Shown piece by piece: positions 43,609 to 52,141 of a stretch of 64,000 bases of DNA (within the stretch, counting starts at the first letter, position 1; every line of letters begins with the position of its first letter). The stretch is taken from assembly GCF_000482465.1 (NCBI RefSeq), contig NZ_KI519421.1, positions 441,856-505,855 on the forward strand. Direction: 5' to 3'. This stretch comes from Runella limosa DSM 17973 (GTDB taxonomy: Bacteria > Bacteroidota > Bacteroidia > Cytophagales > Spirosomataceae). The position numbers were made by a program, and so were the translations under genes. The notes under the pieces are model-generated. The model made no database searches. It was not told where the DNA came from and saw only the letters and a list, made by a program, of their open reading frames with translations.

Positions 43609-44517
43609 CTAACTTTTCACCGAAAAGCGACGCCCCAACGTAATCAAAACCACTCCCGCCAACACCACCGCCGAGGCTACTAAAGATCGGCTACTTGGCA
43701 CTTCGTGAATAAACAATGCTCCCAATATGATGGCAACAACAGGATTGACATAAGCATAGGTAGCGGTCAAGGTTGGGGGCGCATGGTGCAGCAGCCACAC
43801 ATAAGCCGAATACCCCACAAACGACCCCATAACGATAAGGTAGGCCAGAGAAAAATAGGTTTGGGTTGTCATGTGCGACAAGGACTCACTCATTTTTGGC
43901 TCTAATGCCAAACTCATTATCAGCGAAAAAACGCCCCCCCCCAGCATCTGAATGGCAGTAGTTTGCATACGCGGTGGCATGTCCAAATAAGGGGATTGTA
44001 ACGAACCCCACGCCCAAGTGATTGACCCAATAAATACCATAAATGCTGGCCAAAGAGGGATTTCACGGGTGTGTTCTTGCCCAAAAGGGTTTAGCAAAAT
44101 ATACATTCCAACCAACCCAACACCTAGACCCAATACAGTTGTCCATGAGGGTTTTTGGCGAGCAAAGAAGTAATAATCCAAACCCACCATCCAGCCTGGC
44201 AAAGTTGCCACCAACAAAGCCACTAACCCCGACGGCATATAACCAATGGCATACGCCACGGCGCAGTTTCCGATGCCGCTCAACAAAACGCCTACCCAAG
44301 CCGCTGATAACCATTGTTTAAGCGAAGGAATGCCATATCCTCTGAGCAAGGTAAAGGCAAATAAAAGGACACCGCCCACTAAAAATCGAATGGTATTGGT
44401 CAGCAAAGGCGGTAACGTTTCGAGGGCATAGCGAACACCTAAAAAAGTAGAGCCCCAAATCACGTACACCAACAGAAGATTAACCCAAAGTTTTAACGAA
44501 GATGAAGAATGTTGCAT
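43609..44517 (-). CDS. EamA-family permease (drug/metabolite transporter)
   Basis: 302 residues with ten hydrophobic segments in the two EamA repeats (about 10-145 and 155-295). Family landmarks are VIWGSTFLGVRYALETLPP at the start and YAYVNPVVAIILGALFIHE in the second repeat. The ATG at 44517 was chosen; an upstream in-frame start would overlap pgeF. It starts 19 bp after the pgeF stop, so the two are probably one transcript. Substrates of this group are typically amino acids or other metabolites, in the export direction; nothing here narrows it. Confidence 0.9.
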   Translation of the reverse strand: MQHSSSSLKLWVNLLLVYVIWGSTFLGVRYALETLPPLLTNTIRFLVGGVLLFAFTLLRGYGIPSLKQWLSAAWVGVLLSGIGNCAVAYAIGYMPSGLVALLVATLPGWMVGLDYYFFARQKPSWTTVLGLGVGLVGMYILLNPFGQEHTREIPLWPAFMVFIGSITWAWGSLQSPYLDMPPRMQTTAIQMLGGGVFSLIMSLALEPKMSESLSHMTTQTYFSLAYLIVMGSFVGYSAYVWLLHHAPPTLTATYAYVNPVVAIILGALFIHEVPSSRSLVASAVVLAGVVLITLGRRFSVKS

Positions 44518-44536
44518 TGTAGAATAATTCTCTAGT

Positions 44537-45283
44537 TTACTCTTTTCGCCCAATAACTGCCAACATTCGGCCTGTTTGCCCCTTTTCTAGTCGATACGAG
44601 AAAAAGGTCTCGTTGTGCGTAATGGTTGAAAATGAGGAAATCTCTATTTGATTTTTTGGAATACCAAAAGCTACTAATTGAGCAGCATTGGCACGTTTTA
44701 AATCGACTAAGTATTTGTTAAGCCCTGTATCAAAGCGTTTGAATTCGGTCTCAAATTGTTCAGCTACTTCCTCTCCTACTTCAAACGAACACTCGTCGAT
44801 GCAGGTTCCCACGTAGGCGAAACAATCTTTGGCTTGTGTCCCGTAAGTTTCGGCCATGGTTGTCAAGGTTTTGCGAACAATCTCAGCGACAGTTCCACGC
44901 CAACCCGCGTGAACAGCCCCTACGGCCAACTGTTTTGAATCAAAAATCAAAATCGGGGTACAATCTGCCACCGTCACTCCCACAAATACATTTGGTTCAT
45001 TGGTCACCAGTGCGTCGTACCCTTCGGCACGGCCACCTTTTTCAACAATTTGCACTTCAGCACCATGTACCTGAAATGACGACGCAAACTGAGTTTCTTC
45101 AATGCCTAATTGTTGAAAAAAAATAGCTCGATTAGCCTGAATATTTTCAACAGCATCTTGGGTATTAATTCCCAAATTCAGCGACGAAAACGGCGGGCTA
45201 CTTACTCCGCCAAGGCGGGTGCTTTCGGCCGCAATTAGGTGACTAAATGGAGAGAATATAGATGGGATAATCACAGAGCTCAT
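44537..45283 (-). CDS. pgeF: peptidoglycan editing factor PgeF (YfiH/LACC1 family)
   Basis: 248 residues of the multicopper-polyphenol-oxidoreductase-like family now known as PgeF, which prevents misincorporation of L-Ser in peptidoglycan precursors; LACC1 relatives have purine nucleoside activity. Family signatures: SSFQVHGAEVQIVEKG, VTVADCTPILIFD with the conserved Cys, AVGAVHAGWRGTV with the zinc/active His, and CIDECSFEVGEEVAEQFE. The protein has no signal. It is downstream of pyrE with a terminator between, and upstream of the EamA permease. Confidence 0.93.
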   Translation of the reverse strand: MSSVIIPSIFSPFSHLIAAESTRLGGVSSPPFSSLNLGINTQDAVENIQANRAIFFQQLGIEETQFASSFQVHGAEVQIVEKGGRAEGYDALVTNEPNVFVGVTVADCTPILIFDSKQLAVGAVHAGWRGTVAEIVRKTLTTMAETYGTQAKDCFAYVGTCIDECSFEVGEEVAEQFETEFKRFDTGLNKYLVDLKRANAAQLVAFGIPKNQIEISSFSTITHNETFFSYRLEKGQTGRMLAVIGRKE

Positions 45284-45294
45284 ACGAGAAGAAT

Positions 45295-45323
45295 TAAAAA
45301 CGCCTCGACAAAATGCCGAGGCG
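45295..45323 (-). terminator. intrinsic terminator after pyrE
   Basis: CGCCTCG...CGAGGCG (45301-45307 with 45317-45323), followed on the minus strand by TTTTT. Confidence 0.75.
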
Positions 45324-45334
45324 AGACAAATTTG

Positions 45335-45976
45335 TTATACGCCCCAGCTTCCTGGGTCTTTACGCCACTGAGCCAACGTTTCTAATTGACCTTCAGTTAC
45401 ATAATCCAATTTTAAAGCTTCCTGTAATAAGCTATCGTAATTGCTTAAACACATGAGCTCTACTCCTTTTTGGCTAAAGTTTTCATCGGCTAGCGCAAAA
45501 CCATAGGTAAAAATTGCCGCCATTCCCAACACCTCAGCTCCTGCCTCACGTAATACATCCACGACTTTCAATGAACTACCGCCCGTCGAAATCAAATCTT
45601 CCAAAACCACTACTTTTTGGCCTGGCAAAATACGCCCCTCGATTTGATTGCCCATGCCGTGCTTTTTGGGTTCTGGACGTACATACGCATAAGGCATATG
45701 AAGTACATCTGCAACAAGCGCTCCTTGAGCAATTCCTGCCGTTGCTACTCCTGCAATCAGTTCGGCTGCGGGAAAAGCAACTCGAATGGCATCTGCAAGG
45801 GCATTTTTGATGTAAGTCCGTACTTCGGGGTACGAAAGTGAAAGGCGATTATCACAATAAATGGGTGAATTCCAGCCCGAGCTCCATTTGAAAGGTTGGT
45901 CGGGACGAAGACGAATGGCCTCGATATTGAGTAAGTGCGCCGCAATCTGACGCGATACATCCGAGTGGTTTTGCAT
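45335..45976 (-). CDS. pyrE: orotate phosphoribosyltransferase
   Basis: Makes orotidine 5'-phosphate from orotate and PRPP in pyrimidine synthesis, 213 residues. The PRPP-binding signature is VVVLEDLISTGGSSLKVVDVLREAGAEVLG, and the N-terminal FKWSSGWNSPIYCDNRLSLSYPEVR and AGVATAGIAQGALVADVLHMPYAYVRPEPKKHG stretches are diagnostic. pyrF is not adjacent. Confidence 0.97.
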   Translation of the reverse strand: MQNHSDVSRQIAAHLLNIEAIRLRPDQPFKWSSGWNSPIYCDNRLSLSYPEVRTYIKNALADAIRVAFPAAELIAGVATAGIAQGALVADVLHMPYAYVRPEPKKHGMGNQIEGRILPGQKVVVLEDLISTGGSSLKVVDVLREAGAEVLGMAAIFTYGFALADENFSQKGVELMCLSNYDSLLQEALKLDYVTEGQLETLAQWRKDPGSWGV

Positions 45977-46043
45977 GAAAATGCGTGCAAATGCACGAGT
46001 TTGAAGTTACTAGATACGCTATTTTGTGGGGCAAAATTACGCA

Positions 46044-46080
46044 TAAAAAAAGAATGGCACGCCCCGCGCACCATTCTTTT
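46044..46080 (-). terminator. terminator downstream of uspA-like gene
   Basis: AAAAGAATGG (46048-46057) pairs with CCATTCTTTT (46071-46080); on the minus strand the hairpin runs into TTTTTTT. It lies between the universal stress gene and pyrE. Confidence 0.75.
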
Positions 46081-46096
46081 CTGATTTTATATGTCC

Positions 46097-46155
46097 CTGT
46101 CAGACGATAGTCAGACAGTTGTTTGGCATAATGCTGTCTGACTATCGTCTGACGG
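46097..46155. repeat. 20-bp perfect inverted repeat at the uspA stop
   Basis: GTCAGACGATAGTCAGACAG (46099-46118) and its exact complement (46134-46153), loop 15 nt. It lies within seven bases of the stop codon of the universal stress gene. A 5-bp direct repeat TATGT flanks the element on both sides, so it could be a very small inserted element as well as a transcription terminator. Confidence 0.8.
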
Positions 46156-46159
46156 TATG

Positions 46160-46972
46160 TTAATGACTCACCAAGACTGGTATATCCGCGTGATTGACAA
46201 CGTCTTCGGCAATACTTCCATTGATAAAGTGATCAAAGCCCTTGCGGCCGTGCGTGTACATCACTATAATATCTGCTTCCACTTCCTTGGCATAATCCAA
46301 AATTCCTTGCTCAACGGTATCATCATTAAAAATGGTAAACTCGTAATTTGTTAAGCCTAACTCAAGTGCCAGTTTTCCCATCTCATTTTTCAACTGCGGC
46401 CCGTCAAATTTTGCCATTCCGTTATCAACATACACAAAGTATGGTTCAATTTGCGCGGTATCCAACAAGGCCAATGACGTTTTAATAAATCCAATATTTT
46501 CAAAATCAATGGCTACTACGACGCGTTTAAACGCCACAGTAGGCGCTTTTACCACCAACACTGGACAATGAGCATATCGCACAACTTGCTCTGCATTAGA
46601 ACCTTTCGTCCACTCTTTCCAGCCCGTTGCACCCGTAGAACCCATCACAATAAGGTCAACGTTTTGCTGCGCCACAATCGACGCCAGCGTATCAGTATCC
46701 CGCATGATTTTGAAACGAAACTTCACCCCATCATACTTTGGCTTGTCCACCATGTCTTTGAGGCGATCTTTCGAGTCTTGCGTTAGGTACTTATAAAATT
46801 CATCTTTCGACTCATAAAACTCGTTGTCAATCATGGTGTATTCGAGCGTTGGAAAAACAATTTTCTTCAACAGATACACCGTTGCTCCTTGTTTTTTTGC
46901 AATTTCTACGGCTACATCAAGCGCATATTCAGAGACATCGCTCAGGTCGGTGGGGACAAGGATCGTTTTCAT
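46160..46972 (-). CDS. universal stress protein, two UspA domains
   Basis: 270 residues forming two UspA-like halves (about 1-145 and 150-270). The first ends with the ATP-binding style motif VMGSTGATGWKEWTKGSNAEQVVRYAHCPVLVVK, the second with VMYTHGRKGFDHFINGSIAEDVVNHADIPVLVSH (G-2X-G-9X-G-S/T pattern in both). N-terminal MKTILVPTDLSDVSEYALDVA. Cytoplasmic stress-linked nucleotide-binding protein. Divergent from porX. Confidence 0.92.
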   Translation of the reverse strand: MKTILVPTDLSDVSEYALDVAVEIAKKQGATVYLLKKIVFPTLEYTMIDNEFYESKDEFYKYLTQDSKDRLKDMVDKPKYDGVKFRFKIMRDTDTLASIVAQQNVDLIVMGSTGATGWKEWTKGSNAEQVVRYAHCPVLVVKAPTVAFKRVVVAIDFENIGFIKTSLALLDTAQIEPYFVYVDNGMAKFDGPQLKNEMGKLALELGLTNYEFTIFNDDTVEQGILDYAKEVEADIIVMYTHGRKGFDHFINGSIAEDVVNHADIPVLVSH

Positions 46973-47165
46973 TTTAGGGAGAATTAGTTGGTGAACAGGT
47001 CAAATTTCTTTATTCAACCCACTAAAAAATATGATAAAACGCATTTATCTTGGCTGATAATTGTCACTTCTCTACAATTATTCGCACCTTCGCACGTTAG
47101 AAAAGTCAAGTTTCAAGAACTCTTGTACTCACCAACTCCTTTGTATCAATTCAACACAATTCACT

Positions 47166-48728
47166 ATGGCAAATATCCTCTGGGCAGACGATGAAATAGA
47201 CTTACTTAAACCCCATATTTTATTCTTAACGGGCAAAGGTTACAACATTACTCCTGTCAATAGCGGCGCAGACGCCCTCGAAAAAGTAGAGCAAGAGCGT
47301 TTTGATGTCGTTTTTTTAGACGAAAATATGCCTGGGCTCACGGGGCTTGAAACCTTAGCTCAAATTAAGCAAAGTCGCCCAAACCTTCCCGTGGTTATGA
47401 TTACCAAAAGCGAAGAAGAGCGTATCATGGAGGAAGCCATTGGTTCTAAAATTGCCGATTACCTTATCAAGCCGCTGAATCCGAATCAGATTTTATTGTC
47501 GGTCAAAAAGATTTTGGATAACAAGCGCCTTGTCAGCGAAAAAACCAACCACAGCTACATGCAGGAGTTCCGCCAGTTGGCGATGCAATATCAAGACCGC
47601 ATCGGCCACTCTGAGTGGGTAGAACTTTACAAAAAGCTCATATACTGGGAGTTAGAGCTTGAGCAAAGCAAAGACAAAAGCATGGAAGAGGTGTTTTACA
47701 CCCAAAAAGAAGAAGCAAACAACAACTTTTGCAAGTTTATCATTGACAATTACGAAGACTGGCTCAACGACCCGCATTCCGACAAACCTATTCTGTCGCA
47801 CCAATTAATGAAACGGAAAGTATTTCCGTTGATGAAACCCAGTGAGCCGCTCTTTTTTATTCTCATCGATAACTTCCGCTTTGACCAATGGAAAGTAGTA
47901 GAACCTCTTCTGAATGAATACTTTACCATTGAAGAAGAAGGCTCTTATTATTCAATACTACCTACAACGACGGGTTTTTCACGTAACTCTATTTTTGCGG
48001 GATTGATGCCCAGTGAAATCGAAAAACAATACCCAAATTGGTGGGTAAACGACGAAAACACCCCCGAAGGCGAAGAAGGGTTAAATAAGCACGAAGAAGA
48101 TTTGTTGCGGAAGCAATTTGAGCGTAATCGTATGCAAGTACGGTTTTCGTACAACAAAATCATCAACCAAAATCAGGGCAAAAACTTGGTTGATAACCTT
48201 CCTAATCTCTGGAAAAACCACTTGAACGTCATCGTATATAACTTCGTGGACATGCTCTCCCACGCCCGAACCGACATGATGATGATCAAAGAATTAGCAC
48301 CTGACGAAGCTGCCTATCGCTCCATTACCAAGTCGTGGTTTCAGCACTCGCCCATCATGGATTTGATTCAGAAAATTGCGGAGAAAAAAGGCCGCATCAT
48401 CATCACCACTGACCATGGCATGACGCGCGTAAAAAAACCAGTAAAAATCGTCGGCTACCGCGAAACGAATACCAATTTACGCTATAAACAGGGTAAAAAC
48501 CTTGGTTTTGACGATAACCACCTTTACGTATGCCGCCGTCCTGAGCGCTTGTTTTTACCCAAACTCAACGTCTCAACTGCCTACGTTTTCACCCTTGGCG
48601 ATTACTTTTTTGCCTATCCCAACAACTTCAATCAATACGTAAATATGTACCGTGATACGTTCCAACACGGAGGCGTCTCTATCGAAGAAATGATTATTCC
48701 TTTTGTGTTTTTGAAGCCGAAAGGATAA
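47166..48728 (+). CDS. porX: PorX, response regulator of the type IX secretion system
   Basis: 520 residues starting at MANILWADDEIDLLKPHIL; the frame is open for 35 codons upstream without a credible start. An N-terminal receiver domain (about 1-120) has the phosphoacceptor Asp in FDVVFLDENMPG (about 52), the switch Thr in VVMITKSEEE and Lys in DYLIKPLNP. The rest is the PglZ/alkaline-phosphatase-like domain (FILIDNFRFDQWKVVEPLL, STTTGFSRNSIFAGLMP, ITTDHGM). This fusion is diagnostic of PorX, which acts with the kinase PorY and sigma factor SigP on T9SS genes. It stands alone here and fits the T9SS-tailed proteins in the window. Confidence 0.96.
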   Translation: MANILWADDEIDLLKPHILFLTGKGYNITPVNSGADALEKVEQERFDVVFLDENMPGLTGLETLAQIKQSRPNLPVVMITKSEEERIMEEAIGSKIADYLIKPLNPNQILLSVKKILDNKRLVSEKTNHSYMQEFRQLAMQYQDRIGHSEWVELYKKLIYWELELEQSKDKSMEEVFYTQKEEANNNFCKFIIDNYEDWLNDPHSDKPILSHQLMKRKVFPLMKPSEPLFFILIDNFRFDQWKVVEPLLNEYFTIEEEGSYYSILPTTTGFSRNSIFAGLMPSEIEKQYPNWWVNDENTPEGEEGLNKHEEDLLRKQFERNRMQVRFSYNKIINQNQGKNLVDNLPNLWKNHLNVIVYNFVDMLSHARTDMMMIKELAPDEAAYRSITKSWFQHSPIMDLIQKIAEKKGRIIITTDHGMTRVKKPVKIVGYRETNTNLRYKQGKNLGFDDNHLYVCRRPERLFLPKLNVSTAYVFTLGDYFFAYPNNFNQYVNMYRDTFQHGGVSIEEMIIPFVFLKPKG

Positions 48729-48760
48729 GCGGGAATGTCGAATGTAAAATGTCGAACTGC

Positions 48761-48804
48761 AAGAGGGTGAAGGATGTTTTTAAGCATTCTTCACCCTCTT
48801 TTTT
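48761..48804 (+). terminator. intrinsic terminator after porX
   Basis: AAGAGGGTGAAG (48761-48772) pairs with CTTCACCCTCTT (48789-48800), followed by T6. Strong stem with a canonical T tail. Confidence 0.9.
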
Positions 48805-48937
48805 CCAGTGATTATCAACAAATTACCTCTGCTTTTACGTCTATTCAATGACCAGTTCCATTAATTACCTTTCTAATTATCTGAATTTTTCTGTTGAAAT
48901 CGGAGTTGACTTTTTATAATCGCCTTTATTTAAAAAT

Positions 48938-49468
48938 ATGACAAAACCCCGCCTCATTTTAGACCAAGACGACGTATTGGCCGATACCCATGGCAAACTT
49001 GCAGACATCGTTCTTCGTGAATTTGACACTCAATTAACTTCGGAAGAACTTCACCAAGATTCTTTTTACGAAACCCTGTCGCAAGCCGACCAAAAGCGGC
49101 TTTACAAAATCCTCCACGAACCTGGCTTTTTTGCAGATATTCCACTCATTCCGAATGCCCAAGAAGCCGTGTTGGAATTGAGTAAAAAATACGAAATTTT
49201 TGTGGCAACGGCTGCGATGGAATTTCCCAATTCCTTTCGCGAAAAGTACGATTGGCTTCACCGTCATTTTGGGTTTATTTCTTGGTCAAACATCGTTTTT
49301 TGTGGCGATAAAAGTATCCTAAATGGCGATTACCTCATTGACGATATGCCCCGCAACCTAAAGACATTCAAAGGTAAAGGATTACTTTTCAACGCACCTC
49401 ATAACCTCAAAGAAACGGAATTTGAGCGCGTCATGAACTGGGAAGAAATTTTAAAACGTCTCTTGTAA
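48938..49468 (+). CDS. 5'(3')-deoxyribonucleotidase-type HAD phosphatase
   Basis: 176 residues, HAD superfamily, NT5C-like. The catalytic motif is LILDQDDVLADTHGKLADIV (the usual DMDGVLAD reads DQDDVLAD). The second acidic motif is DYLIDDMPRNLKTF, and SFREKYDWLHRHFG..NIVFCGDKS matches the NT5C central region. Likely removes phosphate from (deoxy)nucleoside monophosphates. Stand-alone gene convergent with the desaturase. Confidence 0.88.
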   Translation: MTKPRLILDQDDVLADTHGKLADIVLREFDTQLTSEELHQDSFYETLSQADQKRLYKILHEPGFFADIPLIPNAQEAVLELSKKYEIFVATAAMEFPNSFREKYDWLHRHFGFISWSNIVFCGDKSILNGDYLIDDMPRNLKTFKGKGLLFNAPHNLKETEFERVMNWEEILKRLL

Positions 49469-49497
49469 GTTTATTAATTTGACGATTTTCACCAATA

Positions 49498-49535
49498 AAA
49501 AAGCGGGTTAGTTTCAACTAGCCCGCTTTTTTATT
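49498..49535. terminator. bidirectional terminator
   Basis: AAAAAAGCGGGTTAG-TTTCAA-CTAGCCCGCTTTTTT, stem 15 bp with one wobble, between convergent genes. Confidence 0.9.
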
Positions 49536-49553
49536 GGAAATATCGTTAGCTTC

Positions 49554-50342
49554 TTATGCCTCTCTTTCGTGCGCTGGAGCTGGTACCTCAACACCCACTT
49601 TCGATTCACGAAGTTTGATGATTTTGGTCCAACTCAAGAGTTTAATAACTGGATACGTTGGGTCAAATTCAAACCATTTAGTACCAAAGTTGGCACGATT
49701 TGGTAATTTGTGGTGGTTGTTTTGGAACAATTCGCCCATCATCAACAAATCAAAAATTAATGAGTTTTTTGACTCATCGCGGTTGTCAAAGTTTTGGTAA
49801 CCGTACTTGTGGCCACTCCAGTTGACGATAGCACCATGAACAGGCCCCATCAAAAAGTGGATAGGCAACAACAAGAAAAACGCCCAGTGCATATCCAAAT
49901 AGATAAAAGCAAAAATGTAGAAAACTAAGTATGATACTCCCCAACCAACGCGTGAAATCCATGAATCACCCAATTTTTCAAGTTTTTCCCAATATGGATA
50001 ATCACGGTCAAAACGCGCTTCTACTTTCATTTTACGCTGCACAACTGCATTGTAAATATCTTTGGTTTTCCACATCATCGTAAACACGTTTTCGGTATGA
50101 TGCGGCGAATGTGGGTCTTTTTCCGTGTCGCTAAAAGCGTGGTGCATACGGTGTAAAATGGCGTAAGCACGTGGACTCAAGTACGAAGATCCCTGCGAAA
50201 TGTAAGTCAAGGCGTAGAAGAACTTCTCCCAAAACTTGTTCATAGTGAACATCTTATGGGCAGAGTAACGGTGCAAAAAGAATGTTTGACAAAACAATGA
50301 AAGATACCAATGTCCAAAAAAGGCAACCAAAACTGCGTACAT
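49554..50342 (-). CDS. acyl-CoA desaturase (membrane fatty acid desaturase)
   Basis: 262 residues with three histidine boxes HRYSAH (about 25-30), HRMHHAFSD (about 64) and NNHHKLP (about 209), and hydrophobic pairs at about 3-20, 132-150 and 154-175. This layout is the delta-9 type stearoyl-CoA/acyl-lipid desaturase. It introduces a cis double bond for membrane fluidity. The second box begins with HRMHH as in the DesC-type enzymes. Stand-alone gene. Confidence 0.95.
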   Translation of the reverse strand: MYAVLVAFFGHWYLSLFCQTFFLHRYSAHKMFTMNKFWEKFFYALTYISQGSSYLSPRAYAILHRMHHAFSDTEKDPHSPHHTENVFTMMWKTKDIYNAVVQRKMKVEARFDRDYPYWEKLEKLGDSWISRVGWGVSYLVFYIFAFIYLDMHWAFFLLLPIHFLMGPVHGAIVNWSGHKYGYQNFDNRDESKNSLIFDLLMMGELFQNNHHKLPNRANFGTKWFEFDPTYPVIKLLSWTKIIKLRESKVGVEVPAPAHEREA

Positions 50343-50432
50343 GAAGCAAATGGATTATTTAAACTTATTATAAACTTGTACAAAACTAAGAAAAGCTTTG
50401 CTGACAAACAACCTTTTCAAGCGAATTTCCGC

Positions 50433-51104
50433 TTACTGGTTGACAGTAAGTGCGTACTGAACCAAATTCGCTCCCATACGCAAGGCTTGTAGGCGGAGTT
50501 CTTCGGGGTCGTTATAGACACTTTGGTCTTCCCAGCCGTTGCCCAAGTCGCATTCGTAGCTGTAATAACATACCAAACGTCCTTGCCAAAACAGTCCAAA
50601 ACCTTGGGGAGGTTTAGAGTCGTGTTCGTGAACTTTGGGAAGTCCGTTGGTGAAATTGAATTTTTGGTGATAAACAGGATGATTAAAAGGTACCTCGACA
50701 AACTCCAGTTCGGGAAAGACTTTTTTCATCTCCCGACGAATAAACTTATCCAGCCCATAGTTGTCGTCAAGATGAAGAAAACCTCCTGCAATAAGGTATT
50801 TACGAAGATTTCGGGCTTCCGAATCAGAAAAAAGAACGTTTCCATGCCCTGTCAGGTGAACAAAAGGGTACGAAAATAAATCGGGGCTTCCTGGCTCTAC
50901 AATGTCTTCCTCGGGAAAAATATTCATGCGTAAGTTCTGATTGCAGAACTTAATGAGATTGGGTACCGATGTTTTGTTGGCGTACCAGTCGCCCCCACCA
51001 CCGTACTTGAGTTTTGCGATTTTATAAGAATATTGGGCCGAAGCGGTGGTCAATATAAAGGCACTAAGCAACAGGGATAGAAACAGCTTTTGAAGGAGGC
51101 GCAT
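50433..51104 (-). CDS. secreted DUF4159 protein
   Basis: 223 residues, starting at MRLLQKLFLSLLLSAFILTTASAQ (signal peptide); 11 further upstream codons are open but unsupported. Residues about 25-220 match DUF4159: YSYKIAKLKYGGGGDWYANKTSVPNLIKF, PFVHLTGHGNVLFSDSEARNLRKYLIAGGFLHLDDNYGLDKFIRREMKKVFP, and FGLFWQGRLVCYYSYECDLGNGWED. This fold resembles a glutamine amidotransferase-like domain and is often found near MoxR/VWA genes, as here a few kb away. Function unknown. Confidence 0.85.
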   Translation of the reverse strand: MRLLQKLFLSLLLSAFILTTASAQYSYKIAKLKYGGGGDWYANKTSVPNLIKFCNQNLRMNIFPEEDIVEPGSPDLFSYPFVHLTGHGNVLFSDSEARNLRKYLIAGGFLHLDDNYGLDKFIRREMKKVFPELEFVEVPFNHPVYHQKFNFTNGLPKVHEHDSKPPQGFGLFWQGRLVCYYSYECDLGNGWEDQSVYNDPEELRLQALRMGANLVQYALTVNQ

Positions 51105-51180
51105 AATGGGGGTGTCTTGATGAATGAACCGTTGCACGAACTTAACGTAAACGATTCAATCACGCAAGTTTGTACACCAA

Positions 51181-51609
51181 TTACAACGAATCCTTATCAA
51201 ATTTAGTACCAGTTTTAGAAGAAGAGCCGTCTTGGCTATCTCTGGTATTTTTTTGAACGGCAATCGCTCCAAATAGTGCCAACAGAAACGCAAAAGCATA
51301 GAATCCTTTTTCGCTTGGAAGCATGGTTGCATTCCACAATCCAATGGCCAAAAGAGAAATGGACAAAATAGTTGAAAACCAACTGATTCCATAATACACA
51401 TCCGTCACTGGAATACCTTCCAAACGGTCGCGCACGCTTTTTTGTACTGACACAACAGCGAATAGCCCGTACATTAAAACCGTAAAATAATATCCCTTTT
51501 CATTAAGTGGGAGTTCGGCCCTCCAAAGTCCAATAATGTAACCTGCCATGCCTGCGCCCAATGCGACCCAAGAAGCGCCAATAAATGCCGAAGATGGTTT
51601 TTGATTCAT
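51181..51609 (-). CDS. yiaA: YiaA/YiaB-type inner-membrane protein
   Basis: 142 residues with four transmembrane segments arranged as two copies of a two-helix unit: WVALGAGMAGYIIGLWRAELPLNEKGYYFTVLMYGLFAVVSVQKSVRDR and SWFSTILSISLLAIGLWNATMLPSEKGFYAFAFLLALFGAIAVQKNTRD. The repeated GLW.A.LP..EKG(Y/F)Y motif is that of the YiaA family. Function unknown. Downstream (15 bp) of the LytTR gene, so cotranscribed with it. Confidence 0.9.
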   Translation of the reverse strand: MNQKPSSAFIGASWVALGAGMAGYIIGLWRAELPLNEKGYYFTVLMYGLFAVVSVQKSVRDRLEGIPVTDVYYGISWFSTILSISLLAIGLWNATMLPSEKGFYAFAFLLALFGAIAVQKNTRDSQDGSSSKTGTKFDKDSL

Positions 51610-51624
51610 GATTTGTCTGGTTTA

Positions 51625-52005
51625 CTAATTTTCCCAAAATTTTGTCAGTGCATTATCTTTTTTTAAAGCCCTACGTTTGCGCCGCGAAATGGGCAATTCT
51701 TCGCCGTTGAGTAACAGCACATTGTCAGGAGTCATCGTTACGATATGTTTGGCATTGACGAGATACGACTTATGAATACGTACAAAATCAACGTTTCCCA
51801 AGACTTCATTGAAATGCTTCAAGGTTTTTGACTCCAAATAAGACTTCCCATTTCTCAGAAAAAAACGAGTATAGTTTACCTCCGACTGCATATAGATGAT
51901 TTGAAATTTGTCGATAGGTCTAGGAATACCGCCCACATGCACAAATATATGCGATAAACGGCTTTCTTTTAACGGAGGGAGCGAAAAGTACGATGCCTGT
52001 GACAT
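51625..52005 (-). CDS. stand-alone LytTR DNA-binding protein
   Basis: 126 residues starting at MSQASYFSLPP; the open frame extends 38 codons upstream from a TTG with a hydrophobic run and is not favoured. A LytTR domain covers about 30-120: DKFQIIYMQSEVNYTRFFLRNGKSYLESKTLKHFNEVL, FVRIHKSYLVNAKHIV, and DNVLLLNGEELPISRRKRRALK. No receiver domain is present, so it is not a standard two-component regulator. It probably regulates the following YiaA-like gene. The choice of start is uncertain. Confidence 0.75.
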   Translation of the reverse strand: MSQASYFSLPPLKESRLSHIFVHVGGIPRPIDKFQIIYMQSEVNYTRFFLRNGKSYLESKTLKHFNEVLGNVDFVRIHKSYLVNAKHIVTMTPDNVLLLNGEELPISRRKRRALKKDNALTKFWEN

Positions 52006-52141
52006 AATGGATGTAGCATTTTTAAGGGTTAAAATCAACATTCCAAAATTCAGGAAAGTAGCCACCATTAAAAAAAATGTCACAGTGAATCGGGATATTA
52101 AGTAAGTAAACCGTAGCAAACACGACCTAAACCGTGTTGCT

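Noticed and set aside
51625..52119. Longer LytTR protein with an N-terminal membrane helix
   Set aside because: It would need a TTG start and a hydrophobic segment in a region that looks like a leader; the internal ATG gives a normal single-domain protein. Not fully excluded.
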